A model generated the notes under the pieces. It did no database searches and was not told the DNA's origin. It worked only from the letters and a program-made list of their open reading frames with translations. Positions 52,645 to 61,706 of a stretch of 64,000 nt of DNA are shown piece by piece (position 1 is the first letter of the stretch; each line of letters begins with the position of its first letter). The position numbers and the translations under genes are program-made. Source of the stretch: Bin5 sp965207495 (GTDB taxonomy: Bacteria > Chloroflexota > Anaerolineae > Caldilineales > Caldilineaceae); contig OZ242287.1 of the NCBI GenBank assembly GCA_965207495.1, positions 3,534,001 through 3,598,000 of the forward strand. Reading direction: 5' to 3'.

Positions 52645-53925
52645 ATGCTTGACATTCGATGGATGCGAGAAAACCGGGAAGCGCTGGCGCAGGCGATGGC
52701 GAAGCTTAACGACTTCGAAGCGCCCTGGGAACTGGCGTTGGCGCTGGACGAAGAGCGGCGTGGGCTGCTGCAGCAAGGCGAGAAACTGCGAGAGGAGCGT
52801 AACACCGGCTCCAAACAGATTGGCCTCCTCTTCCGGGAAAAGAGGGCCTCGGAAGCCAATGCACTGAAAGAGCGGATGAGCCAGATCGGCGATGAAATAG
52901 CGCAGATCGACGAGGCGTTGCGCAGTGTCGACGCCTCCTACCATGATGCGATGATGCGCATTCCCAATCCGCCTGATGAAGATGTCCCTGTAGCGCCGGA
53001 CGAAGAGGGGAATGTCGTTCTGACACAATGGGGAGAGCTTCCCGAGTTCGACTTTGCGCCGCAGGCCCACTGGGATTTTGGGCCAGAGCTGGACATCATC
53101 GACTTTGAGCGGGGCGTTGCCACTGCAGGCAGCCGTTTCTATTTTCTCAAGGGAGCGGGGGCGCGACTGCAGAGGGTCCTGTCGAACTGGTTTCTGGACG
53201 TACACATTCAGGAGCACGGTTATACCGAAATCTACCCGCCGATGATGGTGCGCGGACATGCCATGGAAGGGACGGGCAATCTGCCCAAGTTTGGCGACAA
53301 CCTGTACCGGGACGCTGAAGAGGACTACTGGTTCATTCCAACGGCTGAGGTTTCGGTTACGAACTTGCACAGGGATGAGATTCTTGAACCAGGCACTTTG
53401 CCCCTTTATTACGTCGCAAGCACCCCCTGTTTCCGGCGAGAGAAGGTGTCGGCGGGCAAGGACGCGCGCGGCATCAAGCGCGTTCATCAGTTTCAGAAGG
53501 TGGAAATGGTCAAGTTCGTTGAACCAGAGACGGGTCGCGAGGAGTTGGAGACGCTGACAAGGGCGGCTGAGGTGCTGCTGGAGCGGCTTGGGCTGCCGTA
53601 CCGCCGCGTTGCCATCGCTACCGGCGACCTCTCCTTTGTGGCGGCGATCAAGTATGACCTGGAGGTTTGGGCTGCCGGCTGTCAAGAGTGGCTGGAGGTC
53701 AGCTCCTGTTCGCTTTTCCGAGACTTTCAGGCCCGGCGGGCGAATATCCGCTATCGTCCGCGCGAGGGGGCGCGACCGGAGTATGTCTACACGCTCAATG
53801 GCTCGGGCCTTGCCCTGCCGCGTGTGATCATTGCGCTTCTGGAGAACAACCAGAGGGCGGACGGCAGCATCAGACTGCCCGAGGCGTTGCGCCCGTATCT
53901 TGGTGACGAGTTGGAAATCGGTTGA
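52645..53925 (+). CDS. serS: Serine--tRNA ligase
   Basis: A 426-residue class II synthetase that charges tRNA-Ser. The N-terminal helical arm (about 25-105, Glu/Arg-rich antiparallel coiled coil) grips the long variable arm. Motif 2 is CFRREKVSAGKDARGIKRVHQF and motif 3 is GSGLALPRVIIALLE. GTGNLPKFGDNLYR and YWFIPTAEVSVTN are SerRS-specific. The ATG has an AGGAG ribosome-binding site and lies 58 bases after the T-box terminator. Two tRNA-Ser genes follow within 400 bases. Confidence 0.97.
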   Translation: MLDIRWMRENREALAQAMAKLNDFEAPWELALALDEERRGLLQQGEKLREERNTGSKQIGLLFREKRASEANALKERMSQIGDEIAQIDEALRSVDASYHDAMMRIPNPPDEDVPVAPDEEGNVVLTQWGELPEFDFAPQAHWDFGPELDIIDFERGVATAGSRFYFLKGAGARLQRVLSNWFLDVHIQEHGYTEIYPPMMVRGHAMEGTGNLPKFGDNLYRDAEEDYWFIPTAEVSVTNLHRDEILEPGTLPLYYVASTPCFRREKVSAGKDARGIKRVHQFQKVEMVKFVEPETGREELETLTRAAEVLLERLGLPYRRVAIATGDLSFVAAIKYDLEVWAAGCQEWLEVSSCSLFRDFQARRANIRYRPREGARPEYVYTLNGSGLALPRVIIALLENNQRADGSIRLPEALRPYLGDELEIG

Positions 53926-54056
53926 ATGAGCCCAACTGTGGCCTGTAACGCGGGCCGTCCAATTCGCGGGTCACTGCGGCTGAGTTCAGACGGGAGGTCG
54001 ACCAACCGCGACTGAATGTCTACGTGAATTATTGGGAGTGAACTGGGCCGCATTAT

Positions 54057-54086
54057 TTGACAGCGATTCGGCGTTGGGTTTATACT
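54057..54086 (+). promoter_or_regulatory. Strong promoter of the tRNA operon
   Basis: TTGACA (54057-54062), an 18-base spacer and TATACT (54081-54086), about 30 bases before the first tRNA. Confidence 0.65.
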
Positions 54087-54117
54087 GACCCGGTTGATGG
54101 CTGGCAAGTCCTGGCCC

Positions 54118-54208
<91 letters not shown>

Positions 54209-54229
54209 GCTCAGCCGAAAAGTGAATGT

Positions 54230-54323
<94 letters not shown>

Positions 54324-54326
54324 TAT

Positions 54327-54400
54327 GCGCCAGTAGCTCAGTGGATTAGAGCGTCGCCCTGCGGAGGCGAAGGTCGCAGGTTCGAGTCCTGCCTGGCGCG
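54327..54400 (+). tRNA. tRNA-Arg(GCG)
   Basis: Acceptor GCGCCAG/CTGGCGC, D-arm AGCTCAGTGGATTAGAGC, anticodon stem TCGCC/GGCGA with loop CTGCGGA (anticodon GCG), T-arm GCAGGTTCGAGTCCTGC. Discriminator G; CCA is not encoded. Anticodon GCG is unmodified-type, unlike the common ACG of many bacteria, so CGC is read directly. Confidence 0.93.
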
Positions 54401-54415
54401 CACAAACAGTTCGCC

Positions 54416-54446
54416 AGAACCTCCGATAGGAGGTTCTTTGTTTTTC
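54416..54446 (+). terminator. Intrinsic terminator of the tRNA operon
   Basis: AGAACCTCC / GGAGGTTCT with a GATA loop, then TTGTTTTT. Confidence 0.88.
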
Positions 54447-54536
54447 GGGCTTCTTCATGCGGTGGCCCCTGCAACGTCCCCGTCCTTGACAGACCAAACT
54501 CAATAAAGAATCCGTAAAGCGCAGGAGGATTTCGGT

Positions 54537-56909
54537 ATGAACGCTGTCTCAGAGGAGCTGCTAAAGCGCTTGGGATCCGGCGAGTCAGTTTCATCACTTT
54601 GCCGCGCGGTCGGCATGTCGAACGAGTATTTCGATAGGTGGTGGGGCGACGAGGTTAAGCGCAGGACCCCTGATCCGGAAGTTCGATTGTCTACGAACGT
54701 GAAATCCGGCGCTCGCATCGTCCGCAACAGGTGGGGCGTTCCCAAGATCATGGCCGAGAATGACGAAGACCTGTTCTTCGCCTTCGGATTTGCCATGGCG
54801 CAGGACCGGCTCTTTCAACTGGACTATCTGCGGCGGAAGGGCCACGGGCGGCTGTCAGAAATCCTGGGCGAAGAAGGTATCCAGCTGGACACTGTCGCGC
54901 GTACGATCGGGCTCAACCGCATCGCGGCCTCGGAATGGATAGCGACGCCCGAGGAAACGCAGGGGTTGCTTCACAGGTTCAGCGAAGGGGTAAACACAGT
55001 TATCGAGCAATCGAGCGACAATATGCCGGTGGAGTTCGCGCTGCTTGACTACGGGCCGGAGCCCTGGAAGCCCGTTGATTGCCTCGTAATCGCCGCAGAG
55101 TTTCGCTACTATCTGACCGTTCGCTTTCCTGTGATCGTCGGGCCCGAACTGGCGAAGCGGGCGCTCAACGACGAGGCGCTGTACGAGGCCTTTCTGACTG
55201 GCGAAGCCGACGAGGAGAGCATCGTCTCCGCCGGCGCGTACCCCGCCGCGGCCAGTGGCGTATCTCCCGTCGGCGCCAGCGTGGGGGATCCCAAGGAGGG
55301 AGAAGGCAGCAATAACTGGGTAGTGGGCGGCGCCTATACCGTTTCGGGGCGGCCCATGGTGGCCAGCGACCCGCACATTGCCTTCGCCGCGGTCTCGTGC
55401 TGGTACGAAGTGCAGTTGAAGGGGGGTTCCTTCGATGTCGCCGGCATGGCGTACACGGGCATGCCGGCGGTGATGTTCGGACGCAATCGCGACGTAGCCT
55501 GGGGCATTACCAACAACATCTGCTCACAACGGGACCTATACCAGGAGCGGACCGACCCAGCCCGGCCAGGCTTCTTCCTCTTTGACGGCGAATGGGAGCC
55601 CGAGCGCAAGGTCATCGAGACGATTCGTGTGCGAGGCGCCGACCCGATTCACAAGACGGTCCGGTTCTCTCGCAACGGACCTATCGTCGACGAAATCCTG
55701 CCCCCGGAGGCGGCAGGCACGGGCCCAGTTTCAATGCGCTGGCTGGGCCACACGCACTGCGGCTGGCTGACTTCGCTGCTGGGGATGGACCGCGCGCGTA
55801 GTGTCTCCGAACTGCGCGAAGCGACTCGCGGGTGGAGGGTCCCTACCTGGAGCCTGGTGATCGCCGACAGAGAAGGCCATATCGGATACCAGGCCGTCGG
55901 CGGCATCCCGGTCAGGGGAGTCTGGGAGCGAGGATACCGGCCCGGCTGGGATCCTGCGCACCAGTGGCAGGGTCTGATTCCGTTCGAACAGATGCCACGT
56001 CTCGAGGATCCGGACAGGGGCTGGATTGCCACTGCGAACAACAGGGTCGCCCGGGACGACTTTCCCTATCCGCTGTCGGGAACGTGGGCCAGCGGCCACC
56101 GCGCGCGCCGGATACGCCAGATGATAGAGGCGCAGGACGGCTTCTCCAAAGAGACTTTCGCGGCGATGCAGCAGGACACGCGCACGCTGCGCGCAGATGA
56201 AGCGATTCCGGGGCTATTGCCTGTTCTTCAGGGCAGTGGGGACAGCCGAGTCCAGGAAGCCGCCCGCTATCTGCAGACGTGGGACCACAATATGTCGCCC
56301 GATTCTGTGGCAGCTTCGATCTTCGAGGTCTTCTTCAACCGTTGGTGTCACAGGGTTGCTTCAGAGAGGTTCGACGGAGAACTAGCGGCTTCCTTGGCTG
56401 GGACATGCGGGGGTTTAGCCGGACAGTCGATCCACGAAGACAAGGTAGGCTGGTTTGAGGGAACAGATAGAGAAAAAGCAATAGTCGATGCGATGCGCGC
56501 TGCACTCTCGGAGATCGAAAGTAGACTTGGGACCGACTTGTCTGGGTGGGCCTGGGGGAATCTGCATAAAGTTCAGCTGCGCCACGTCCTCTCTGGACGC
56601 GGCGACCTGGGGGTGCTGCTCGATCGGGGCGGTCAGCCGGTGGGCGGCAACGGCGTCACAGTCTGCAACACGGGGTTCGATCCGAACTGGGCGGCGCCGA
56701 TGGGGGCCAATTACAGGCTGATCAGCGACCTGGGCGAAGACGGCATGTGGGCTGTGGAGTCGCAGGGACAGTCCGGGCATCCGGGATCACGGCATTACTG
56801 CGACCAGCTGGTGGAGTGGCTGGAAGGCAGGTACCACTTTCTCGGCTTTGGCGAAGAGGGCTCGCATGAAGAGACCGAGTCGATCGGTGAGCTACATCCG
56901 GAGGACTGA
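54537..56909 (+). CDS. Penicillin acylase family Ntn hydrolase with HTH-like N-terminus
   Basis: A 790-residue Ntn-type amidohydrolase. The self-cleavage site is KEGEGSNNWVVGG with Ser258 as the future N-terminal nucleophile; the alpha part (about 57-250) and beta part with the GRNRDVAWGITNN and NRVARDDFPYPLSGTW blocks fit the family. Family members cleave amides of beta-lactams or acyl-homoserine lactones. No signal peptide is present. Residues 6-40 (LLKRLGSGESVSSLCRAVGMSNEYFDRWW) look like a helix-turn-helix unit ahead of the enzyme, so it is probably cytoplasmic. An AGGAGGA-like ribosome-binding site precedes the ATG. Confidence 0.9.
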   Translation: MNAVSEELLKRLGSGESVSSLCRAVGMSNEYFDRWWGDEVKRRTPDPEVRLSTNVKSGARIVRNRWGVPKIMAENDEDLFFAFGFAMAQDRLFQLDYLRRKGHGRLSEILGEEGIQLDTVARTIGLNRIAASEWIATPEETQGLLHRFSEGVNTVIEQSSDNMPVEFALLDYGPEPWKPVDCLVIAAEFRYYLTVRFPVIVGPELAKRALNDEALYEAFLTGEADEESIVSAGAYPAAASGVSPVGASVGDPKEGEGSNNWVVGGAYTVSGRPMVASDPHIAFAAVSCWYEVQLKGGSFDVAGMAYTGMPAVMFGRNRDVAWGITNNICSQRDLYQERTDPARPGFFLFDGEWEPERKVIETIRVRGADPIHKTVRFSRNGPIVDEILPPEAAGTGPVSMRWLGHTHCGWLTSLLGMDRARSVSELREATRGWRVPTWSLVIADREGHIGYQAVGGIPVRGVWERGYRPGWDPAHQWQGLIPFEQMPRLEDPDRGWIATANNRVARDDFPYPLSGTWASGHRARRIRQMIEAQDGFSKETFAAMQQDTRTLRADEAIPGLLPVLQGSGDSRVQEAARYLQTWDHNMSPDSVAASIFEVFFNRWCHRVASERFDGELAASLAGTCGGLAGQSIHEDKVGWFEGTDREKAIVDAMRAALSEIESRLGTDLSGWAWGNLHKVQLRHVLSGRGDLGVLLDRGGQPVGGNGVTVCNTGFDPNWAAPMGANYRLISDLGEDGMWAVESQGQSGHPGSRHYCDQLVEWLEGRYHFLGFGEEGSHEETESIGELHPED

Positions 56910-56939
56910 CCGGGCAGTTAATGCAACGCCTGTAGAGCC

Positions 56940-57821
56940 TTAGGAATCTTTTGAGGCCTGGATGTGCCGGTGAATCTGGTCGCTGAAGCGGTACTCGCTG
57001 TTGTCCTCCGGCTCGTAACCGATAACTTTGCGCGCGTTGACGATGCTCCAGAAGGCCTGTGAGTTTCCGCTGATGCCGTAAAAGACCTGGAATGGAACGC
57101 CCTGTTCGTCGTCGATATCTTCGGCCTCGATGCTCTTGATGAACAATTGCTGCAGGTCGCGCTGGCTAATGTAGACTGCCAAGCCGCGGACCATGCGGCG
57201 CAGATTTCCCGGTTCAGTTCCCTCCAAATCGTCTTCTCTGGGTCCGCCAATGCGTACCTGAACATTTTCCAAGGACTGTGGGGACGTGTCCTCGACGTGA
57301 ACACCGCGGAATTGCATCCGGCCAACGGCGTAGACGAAACCCAGGTGTTCATAGGCCTCTTTTGCCCAGCCGTAGAAGTTGTCGGAAAACGGTCTCATCT
57401 CCGGCGTGACAATATCCCATTCATTGTCCAGGATCAGAGGCTCATAGTAGTCGGCGGCGTGGTTGGAGCTGGCTACGACGACGCGGCGAACGCCTTCCTC
57501 CTGCGCTGTCTGATAGACGTGGAATGCCATTTCCACGTTTGCCAGTTCGGCATAGAAATCCTGGTTCGGGTCCGACTTGTCTTCGGCACGTGTGAAGCCC
57601 AGATGGATAACGGCGTCAGCGCCGCGAAAGTGATGGCGATAGGTGTCGCGGTCACGTTGGGTCAGGTCGGCGATCTGAACGCCTTCCACTTCATTGCCAT
57701 CGCGGTCGGCAGTGCGTACGTCCAGCAGGGTCAGTTCATAGCGTTCGCGTAGTGCGGGCAGCAACAGGCTTGCGATGTATCCGGAGGCACCTGTAACAAC
57801 CACCTTTCTTTTCTCGCTCAT
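56940..57821 (-). CDS. NAD-dependent epimerase/dehydratase family protein (extended SDR)
   Basis: A 293-residue extended SDR. The nucleotide motif is VVVTGASGYIASLL, the active-site Ser region is VVASSNHAADYY and the Y-x-x-x-K pair is in FYGWAKEAYE. The overall pattern is similar to uronate dehydrogenase (TIGASGxI...R, LGF, SSNH), so oxidation of a hexuronic acid is a reasonable guess. Starts with an ATGA overlap to the DinB-like gene upstream; cytoplasmic. Confidence 0.85.
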   Translation of the reverse strand: MSEKRKVVVTGASGYIASLLLPALRERYELTLLDVRTADRDGNEVEGVQIADLTQRDRDTYRHHFRGADAVIHLGFTRAEDKSDPNQDFYAELANVEMAFHVYQTAQEEGVRRVVVASSNHAADYYEPLILDNEWDIVTPEMRPFSDNFYGWAKEAYEHLGFVYAVGRMQFRGVHVEDTSPQSLENVQVRIGGPREDDLEGTEPGNLRRMVRGLAVYISQRDLQQLFIKSIEAEDIDDEQGVPFQVFYGISGNSQAFWSIVNARKVIGYEPEDNSEYRFSDQIHRHIQASKDS

Positions 57822-58348
57822 TCTTTACTCCACAGGCGTTCGATGGTCTCGCGATGTTCGGCGTAATGCCCGTACGTGTTACCGGCAATTAGCCATAGAA
57901 TAGGTATATGCCCGTCTGGGCGGCGGTCCTGGGGTTGAAAATCGTCGAAGGGGCGCAGGAGGTCTTCGTCGCCAAGTTCTGCCACTGCGGCGATTGCGTC
58001 CCGGTGCGCGGCTTGAAGTTCCTCCAGAACGTCATCGAGTGGCATGTCCCGATTTCGTTCATAGATGATCTGGTTCATGCCTTCAACGCCAAGGGTGTTG
58101 GGTGCCGCGTCTTCAGGCAGGCCCATTGGCGGGTAGCGGCGTTGCTTCCTCACCAGGGCAGCTATTCCCCTTGCCCAGGCCGCCAGGTGGGCCAGTTCAT
58201 CCTTGGTCGACCAGCCTTCCTTTCCAGGCGTCGTAATCTGTTCGGCATTTAGCCCGGACAGAACCTTTTGCAGTGCCTCCCATTCCATCTCTATGCTTGT
58301 CAGGACATCCTGGACCGTTGGCGGAGGCGAAGAACTGTCTTCTGTCAT
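57818..58348 (-). CDS. DinB/ClbS-type four-helix protein
   Basis: A 176-residue helical bundle. GWSTKDELAHLAAWARG and GNTYGHYAEHRETIERL provide the spaced histidines that bind a metal in DinB/ClbS/YfiT-like proteins. ClbS hydrolyses the colibactin warhead; other members are thiol transferases. Function here is unknown. Its 3' end overlaps the SDR gene, so both are translated together. Confidence 0.82.
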   Translation of the reverse strand: MTEDSSSPPPTVQDVLTSIEMEWEALQKVLSGLNAEQITTPGKEGWSTKDELAHLAAWARGIAALVRKQRRYPPMGLPEDAAPNTLGVEGMNQIIYERNRDMPLDDVLEELQAAHRDAIAAVAELGDEDLLRPFDDFQPQDRRPDGHIPILWLIAGNTYGHYAEHRETIERLWSKE

Positions 58349-58422
58349 GCTCTGATTACCTGCTTATGAGTGACTGTGGTTGGCGAGTTGTCAAAGGCTT
58401 GGACCTGCACTGCAAGTAGGTT

Positions 58423-61395
58423 TCAGCCTGAACTGTCCTCTGTAGCAGGCGCCGGCGTGGGCGAGGGAAGCGGCTCGGGCGTAGGATCGGGGGCCACACC
58501 ACCCACCTCCATCATGCGATCCAGGACGTCCTCAAGCGCCTCCAATTCGGCTCCGTAGGTTGCCCAATCTCCTGAGAGCAGAGCATCCTGGGCCTGGCTG
58601 TAGCGACTGCTCGCTTCCACGATCAGCTCCTGCAGAGTCGATGCGGCCAAGTCGACGTTGACAGCCGCTTGTTCTGCGGCTGGCATTGCGGCCGGCAATT
58701 CACCCCTTCCAGACGTCGCCAGTTCCGCAAGTTTTGTGTCCGTAAGAATATCTGGGCCAAACAGTTCTGCCAGAGCCAGGCCAAGATTCTCAGCCATGAT
58801 GACACGATCGGAGGTGGCGAGTATAACTCGCTTCAGCTCCGGGATCTTGCCGGTGGCCGCCTGCAGATACAGGGGTTCGACATAGAGCAGGCTCTCACCG
58901 ATCGGGATCACCAACAGATTGCCGCGAATGACCTGGCTACCCTGCTGATTCCACAGGCTGAGGAGCGAACTGATCGTTGGGTCCTGGTCGATGCGCGCCT
59001 CTATCTGTTTAGGTCCGAATACGAGTGAGTCTTTACCGAAGCGGTAAACGAGCATCTCGCCATATTTCTCTGGGTCATTCTGTGCGGCCAGCCAGGAGAT
59101 CATATTCTCGCGGTTGGCGGGCGTAAAGGGAAGGATCTGGATAAAGTCGAGGTCGTCGCTGTTCGGGAGTTGCATCAACACATAATAGGGCTCCATCGGC
59201 CGCGACTGATTGTCGAAGATCTCTTCCGGCCACGCCCAGACGTCCTCTCTATTGTAGAAATCGGTCGGTTCTGTCATCTGGTAGGTGCGGAAGACACTGG
59301 CCTGGATGCTGAAAAGGTCGTTAGGATACCGGATGTGGTTGTTGAGGTCCTCTGGCATCTCTTCGAAAGGCGTGAAGAGATCAGGAAATATGCGGGCATA
59401 GGCGGCGGCGATGGGTTCATCGGGCTCTACCAGATAGAAGTCCATCTTGCCTGTGTAGGCGTCTATGATGATTTTTACCGGATTGCGAATGTAGTTGAAT
59501 CCCGGCGCAACGGTCCTGGTCCCGAACTGGCTCGGTTCGCTGTAGGGAAATCGCCCGCTAACGGTATAGGCGTCGAGGAACCAGTAGAGGTTGCCATCAC
59601 CGCCAATAACGATATACGGGTCCGAGTCGAAACGCAGGAAGGGAGCCACTTCCAGCGTGCGCTGCAGGATATTGCGCCTCCAAAGTAGCTGGCTCTCTGA
59701 GTTCAATTCCTGGCTGATAAACAGGTTTACGTCAGCAAACTGAACTGCAAATGCGAGCCGAGGAAGGACTCCGCCGATCCTGATGCCAGTGTCGCCCTCA
59801 AAGGTCGTGAAGACGTTGCCGCCTTCACCACGCGGGTAGTCGAACTCTTCGGTTTCCGTCTTGACAATCACGTATTCGTTAGTGCGTTCGCCAAAGTAGA
59901 TCTGCGGGCGAGTGACTTCGAGAATGCCTTGAACGGGGAGGTCCTGCAACACAAACGTTGGCAGCCCGTCCGGTGTGATCTCGGCCACCGGCGAAGCGGC
60001 TACGCCGTAGCCGTGTGTATAGACTAGCTTGCGGTTGACCCAGGTCTGAGCAGGCTGTTCCAACTGCTCGGGAATCAGTTCCCGCGCCGATAGCATGAGC
60101 TGGCGGCGTTCTCCTCCCACATCGTAGCGATCGATATCTATGTCGGTGAACTGGTATTGTTGCCGCAGTGCCTGCACCTGGTTGTAGGTCTGCAATAGGG
60201 GTCGGTAGTCCCACAGGCGTATATTCCGGATCGTATCGGGTTGGTCGAGCAGTTCAGCACCGGTCAACTCGGTTTCGGCTTCGAAGTTTTCATCGACGAT
60301 TCTGTCGAGACCGTAGGCGACCCGAGTAAAGTCAATGTTATGTGCTATGTATTCCCGCTCACGCGTGAACTCGTTGGGGTTGACTTGAAAGCGCTGAACC
60401 AGGTTGGGATAGATGTTTCCTGCAAGTGCGGAAATCGCAATCCAGCCCACCAAGACGACGACGATGGCGCGCCATGCCTGCTGCAGGAAAACGTTCACGA
60501 GCAGCAGTACCGCGGCGATAATGGTGACGAAAACGAGAATTGTAAAGGCGGGAAGCTGGGCGTTGACGTCGGTGTAGCCTGCTCCGAAGACTGCGCCGCG
60601 CGTGCTGTAGACGAGTTCCAGCGCGTCCAACCTGTATTGCCAGGCAATCAGAAGCAGGATCAGAGCGCCCAGAACGCTGAGGTGGGCGCGTACTGAGGCT
60701 GGCGCGCCCCAGCCCCGCCATCCTATGCCGCTGGCAAGGCCGGTTGCGATCAGCGTGATGACAAGCATCGTCATCAGCCAGCCGCGCAGAAACTGCCAAA
60801 TCGGCAAGGTGAAGAGGAAGAAACTTACATCTCGTTCAAAGATGGGGTCGATCAGTCCGAACGGCTGTTGGTTAAAGTAGAGTAGGAGTTCCTCCCACGC
60901 TGAGGAGGCCCCGGTGCCCATGAAGAACGCGAAAAATGCGCCAACCAATAGGACAACTGGGGTAAGACGGACGCCGATTGCCTGAATCGCTTCAATCACC
61001 GGCGTATCGGCCAACCCCTGCGGGTTCAGGCGTCGGACCAGCAGGACATTGAAGACGAAGACCAGCCAGAAGGCGAGCGCGCCAGCGGCAAATAGGCCGA
61101 GCGAGGCGCCGATGCGGGTGAAAAACACCGAAGTCAGTTTGAGGCTGTCATACCACAACCAGTCCGTGTAAAATCCCAGGACGGTATTAAACAGGATGAG
61201 GGCCACGAAAGGGATCAGCATCCACCACAATAGCCGACCGCCTCCTCCTCCTTGTCCGCCGTTGCCCCCACCCGGCCGGGGCGTGCCCGGACTTGCTGGA
61301 CCGTTGTCATCGTGGAGCAGTTCTTCTTCTATCTGCTCCCAGTCGTCTTCATCCAGGTTTTCCAAGAGTTCATGAAACGGGTTGCGTTCAGCCAT
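58423..61395 (-). CDS. UPF0182 family membrane protein
   Basis: A 990-residue protein of the UPF0182 (COG1615) family. It has an acidic N-terminus (ELLENLDEDDWEQIEEELL), a Gly/Pro-rich linker, about seven helices to residue 330, a large extracytoplasmic domain, and a Pro/Thr-rich C-terminal tail (DPTPEPLPSPTPAPA). Blocks include TDWLWYDSLKLTSVFFTRIG, IRNIRLWDYRPLLQTYNQVQALRQQY and YVLMQLPNSDDLDFIQILPFTP. The family occurs in Actinobacteria, Cyanobacteria and Chloroflexota; its function is not established. The chosen ATG removes a non-conserved upstream extension. Confidence 0.92.
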   Translation of the reverse strand: MAERNPFHELLENLDEDDWEQIEEELLHDDNGPASPGTPRPGGGNGGQGGGGGRLLWWMLIPFVALILFNTVLGFYTDWLWYDSLKLTSVFFTRIGASLGLFAAGALAFWLVFVFNVLLVRRLNPQGLADTPVIEAIQAIGVRLTPVVLLVGAFFAFFMGTGASSAWEELLLYFNQQPFGLIDPIFERDVSFFLFTLPIWQFLRGWLMTMLVITLIATGLASGIGWRGWGAPASVRAHLSVLGALILLLIAWQYRLDALELVYSTRGAVFGAGYTDVNAQLPAFTILVFVTIIAAVLLLVNVFLQQAWRAIVVVLVGWIAISALAGNIYPNLVQRFQVNPNEFTREREYIAHNIDFTRVAYGLDRIVDENFEAETELTGAELLDQPDTIRNIRLWDYRPLLQTYNQVQALRQQYQFTDIDIDRYDVGGERRQLMLSARELIPEQLEQPAQTWVNRKLVYTHGYGVAASPVAEITPDGLPTFVLQDLPVQGILEVTRPQIYFGERTNEYVIVKTETEEFDYPRGEGGNVFTTFEGDTGIRIGGVLPRLAFAVQFADVNLFISQELNSESQLLWRRNILQRTLEVAPFLRFDSDPYIVIGGDGNLYWFLDAYTVSGRFPYSEPSQFGTRTVAPGFNYIRNPVKIIIDAYTGKMDFYLVEPDEPIAAAYARIFPDLFTPFEEMPEDLNNHIRYPNDLFSIQASVFRTYQMTEPTDFYNREDVWAWPEEIFDNQSRPMEPYYVLMQLPNSDDLDFIQILPFTPANRENMISWLAAQNDPEKYGEMLVYRFGKDSLVFGPKQIEARIDQDPTISSLLSLWNQQGSQVIRGNLLVIPIGESLLYVEPLYLQAATGKIPELKRVILATSDRVIMAENLGLALAELFGPDILTDTKLAELATSGRGELPAAMPAAEQAAVNVDLAASTLQELIVEASSRYSQAQDALLSGDWATYGAELEALEDVLDRMMEVGGVAPDPTPEPLPSPTPAPATEDSSG

Positions 61396-61511
61396 TGCTG
61401 TTCCTTGTCGATTATGAGGCGTCGCAGGTGGGGTGTCTGCTGATTGTGGCAACTGGAATGGAATTAGACCGGTACGCCGCACCATTCAAAGCCCCTGCGC
61501 CTATTCTGGCA

Positions 61512-61517
61512 ATTATA
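61512..61517 (-). promoter_or_regulatory. -10 hexamer upstream of UPF0182 gene
   Basis: Perfect TATAAT on the minus strand, about 115 bases before the start codon. No good -35 at the usual spacing, so low confidence. Confidence 0.3.
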
Positions 61518-61662
61518 ACAGAACTCCGGCTAATCGACGCGCCTTACTCGCGTTCGGAGTGAAACACACAGTCTTCTGTCACCTTCAAGGTCAGACTGGC
61601 AAACAATGGGCTCGAGACCGACTGAAGTACCGGGGGACTTTCGGAATCAGATCCAGTGCCAT

Positions 61663-61670
61663 GCTATACT
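61663..61670 (+). promoter_or_regulatory. -10 element of nucleotidyltransferase gene
   Basis: TATACT (61665-61670) in the context ATGCTATACT, an extended -10 (TGn), about 37 bases before the gene. The -35 is weak. Confidence 0.35.
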
Positions 61671-61706
61671 TAAACTCCCCTTAATCTGAGAATTGATTCT
61701 TTCCCA

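Noticed and set aside
52540..53685. 381-codon minus-strand frame opposite serS
   Set aside because: serS has all class II motifs; the antisense frame arises from GC-rich codon usage.
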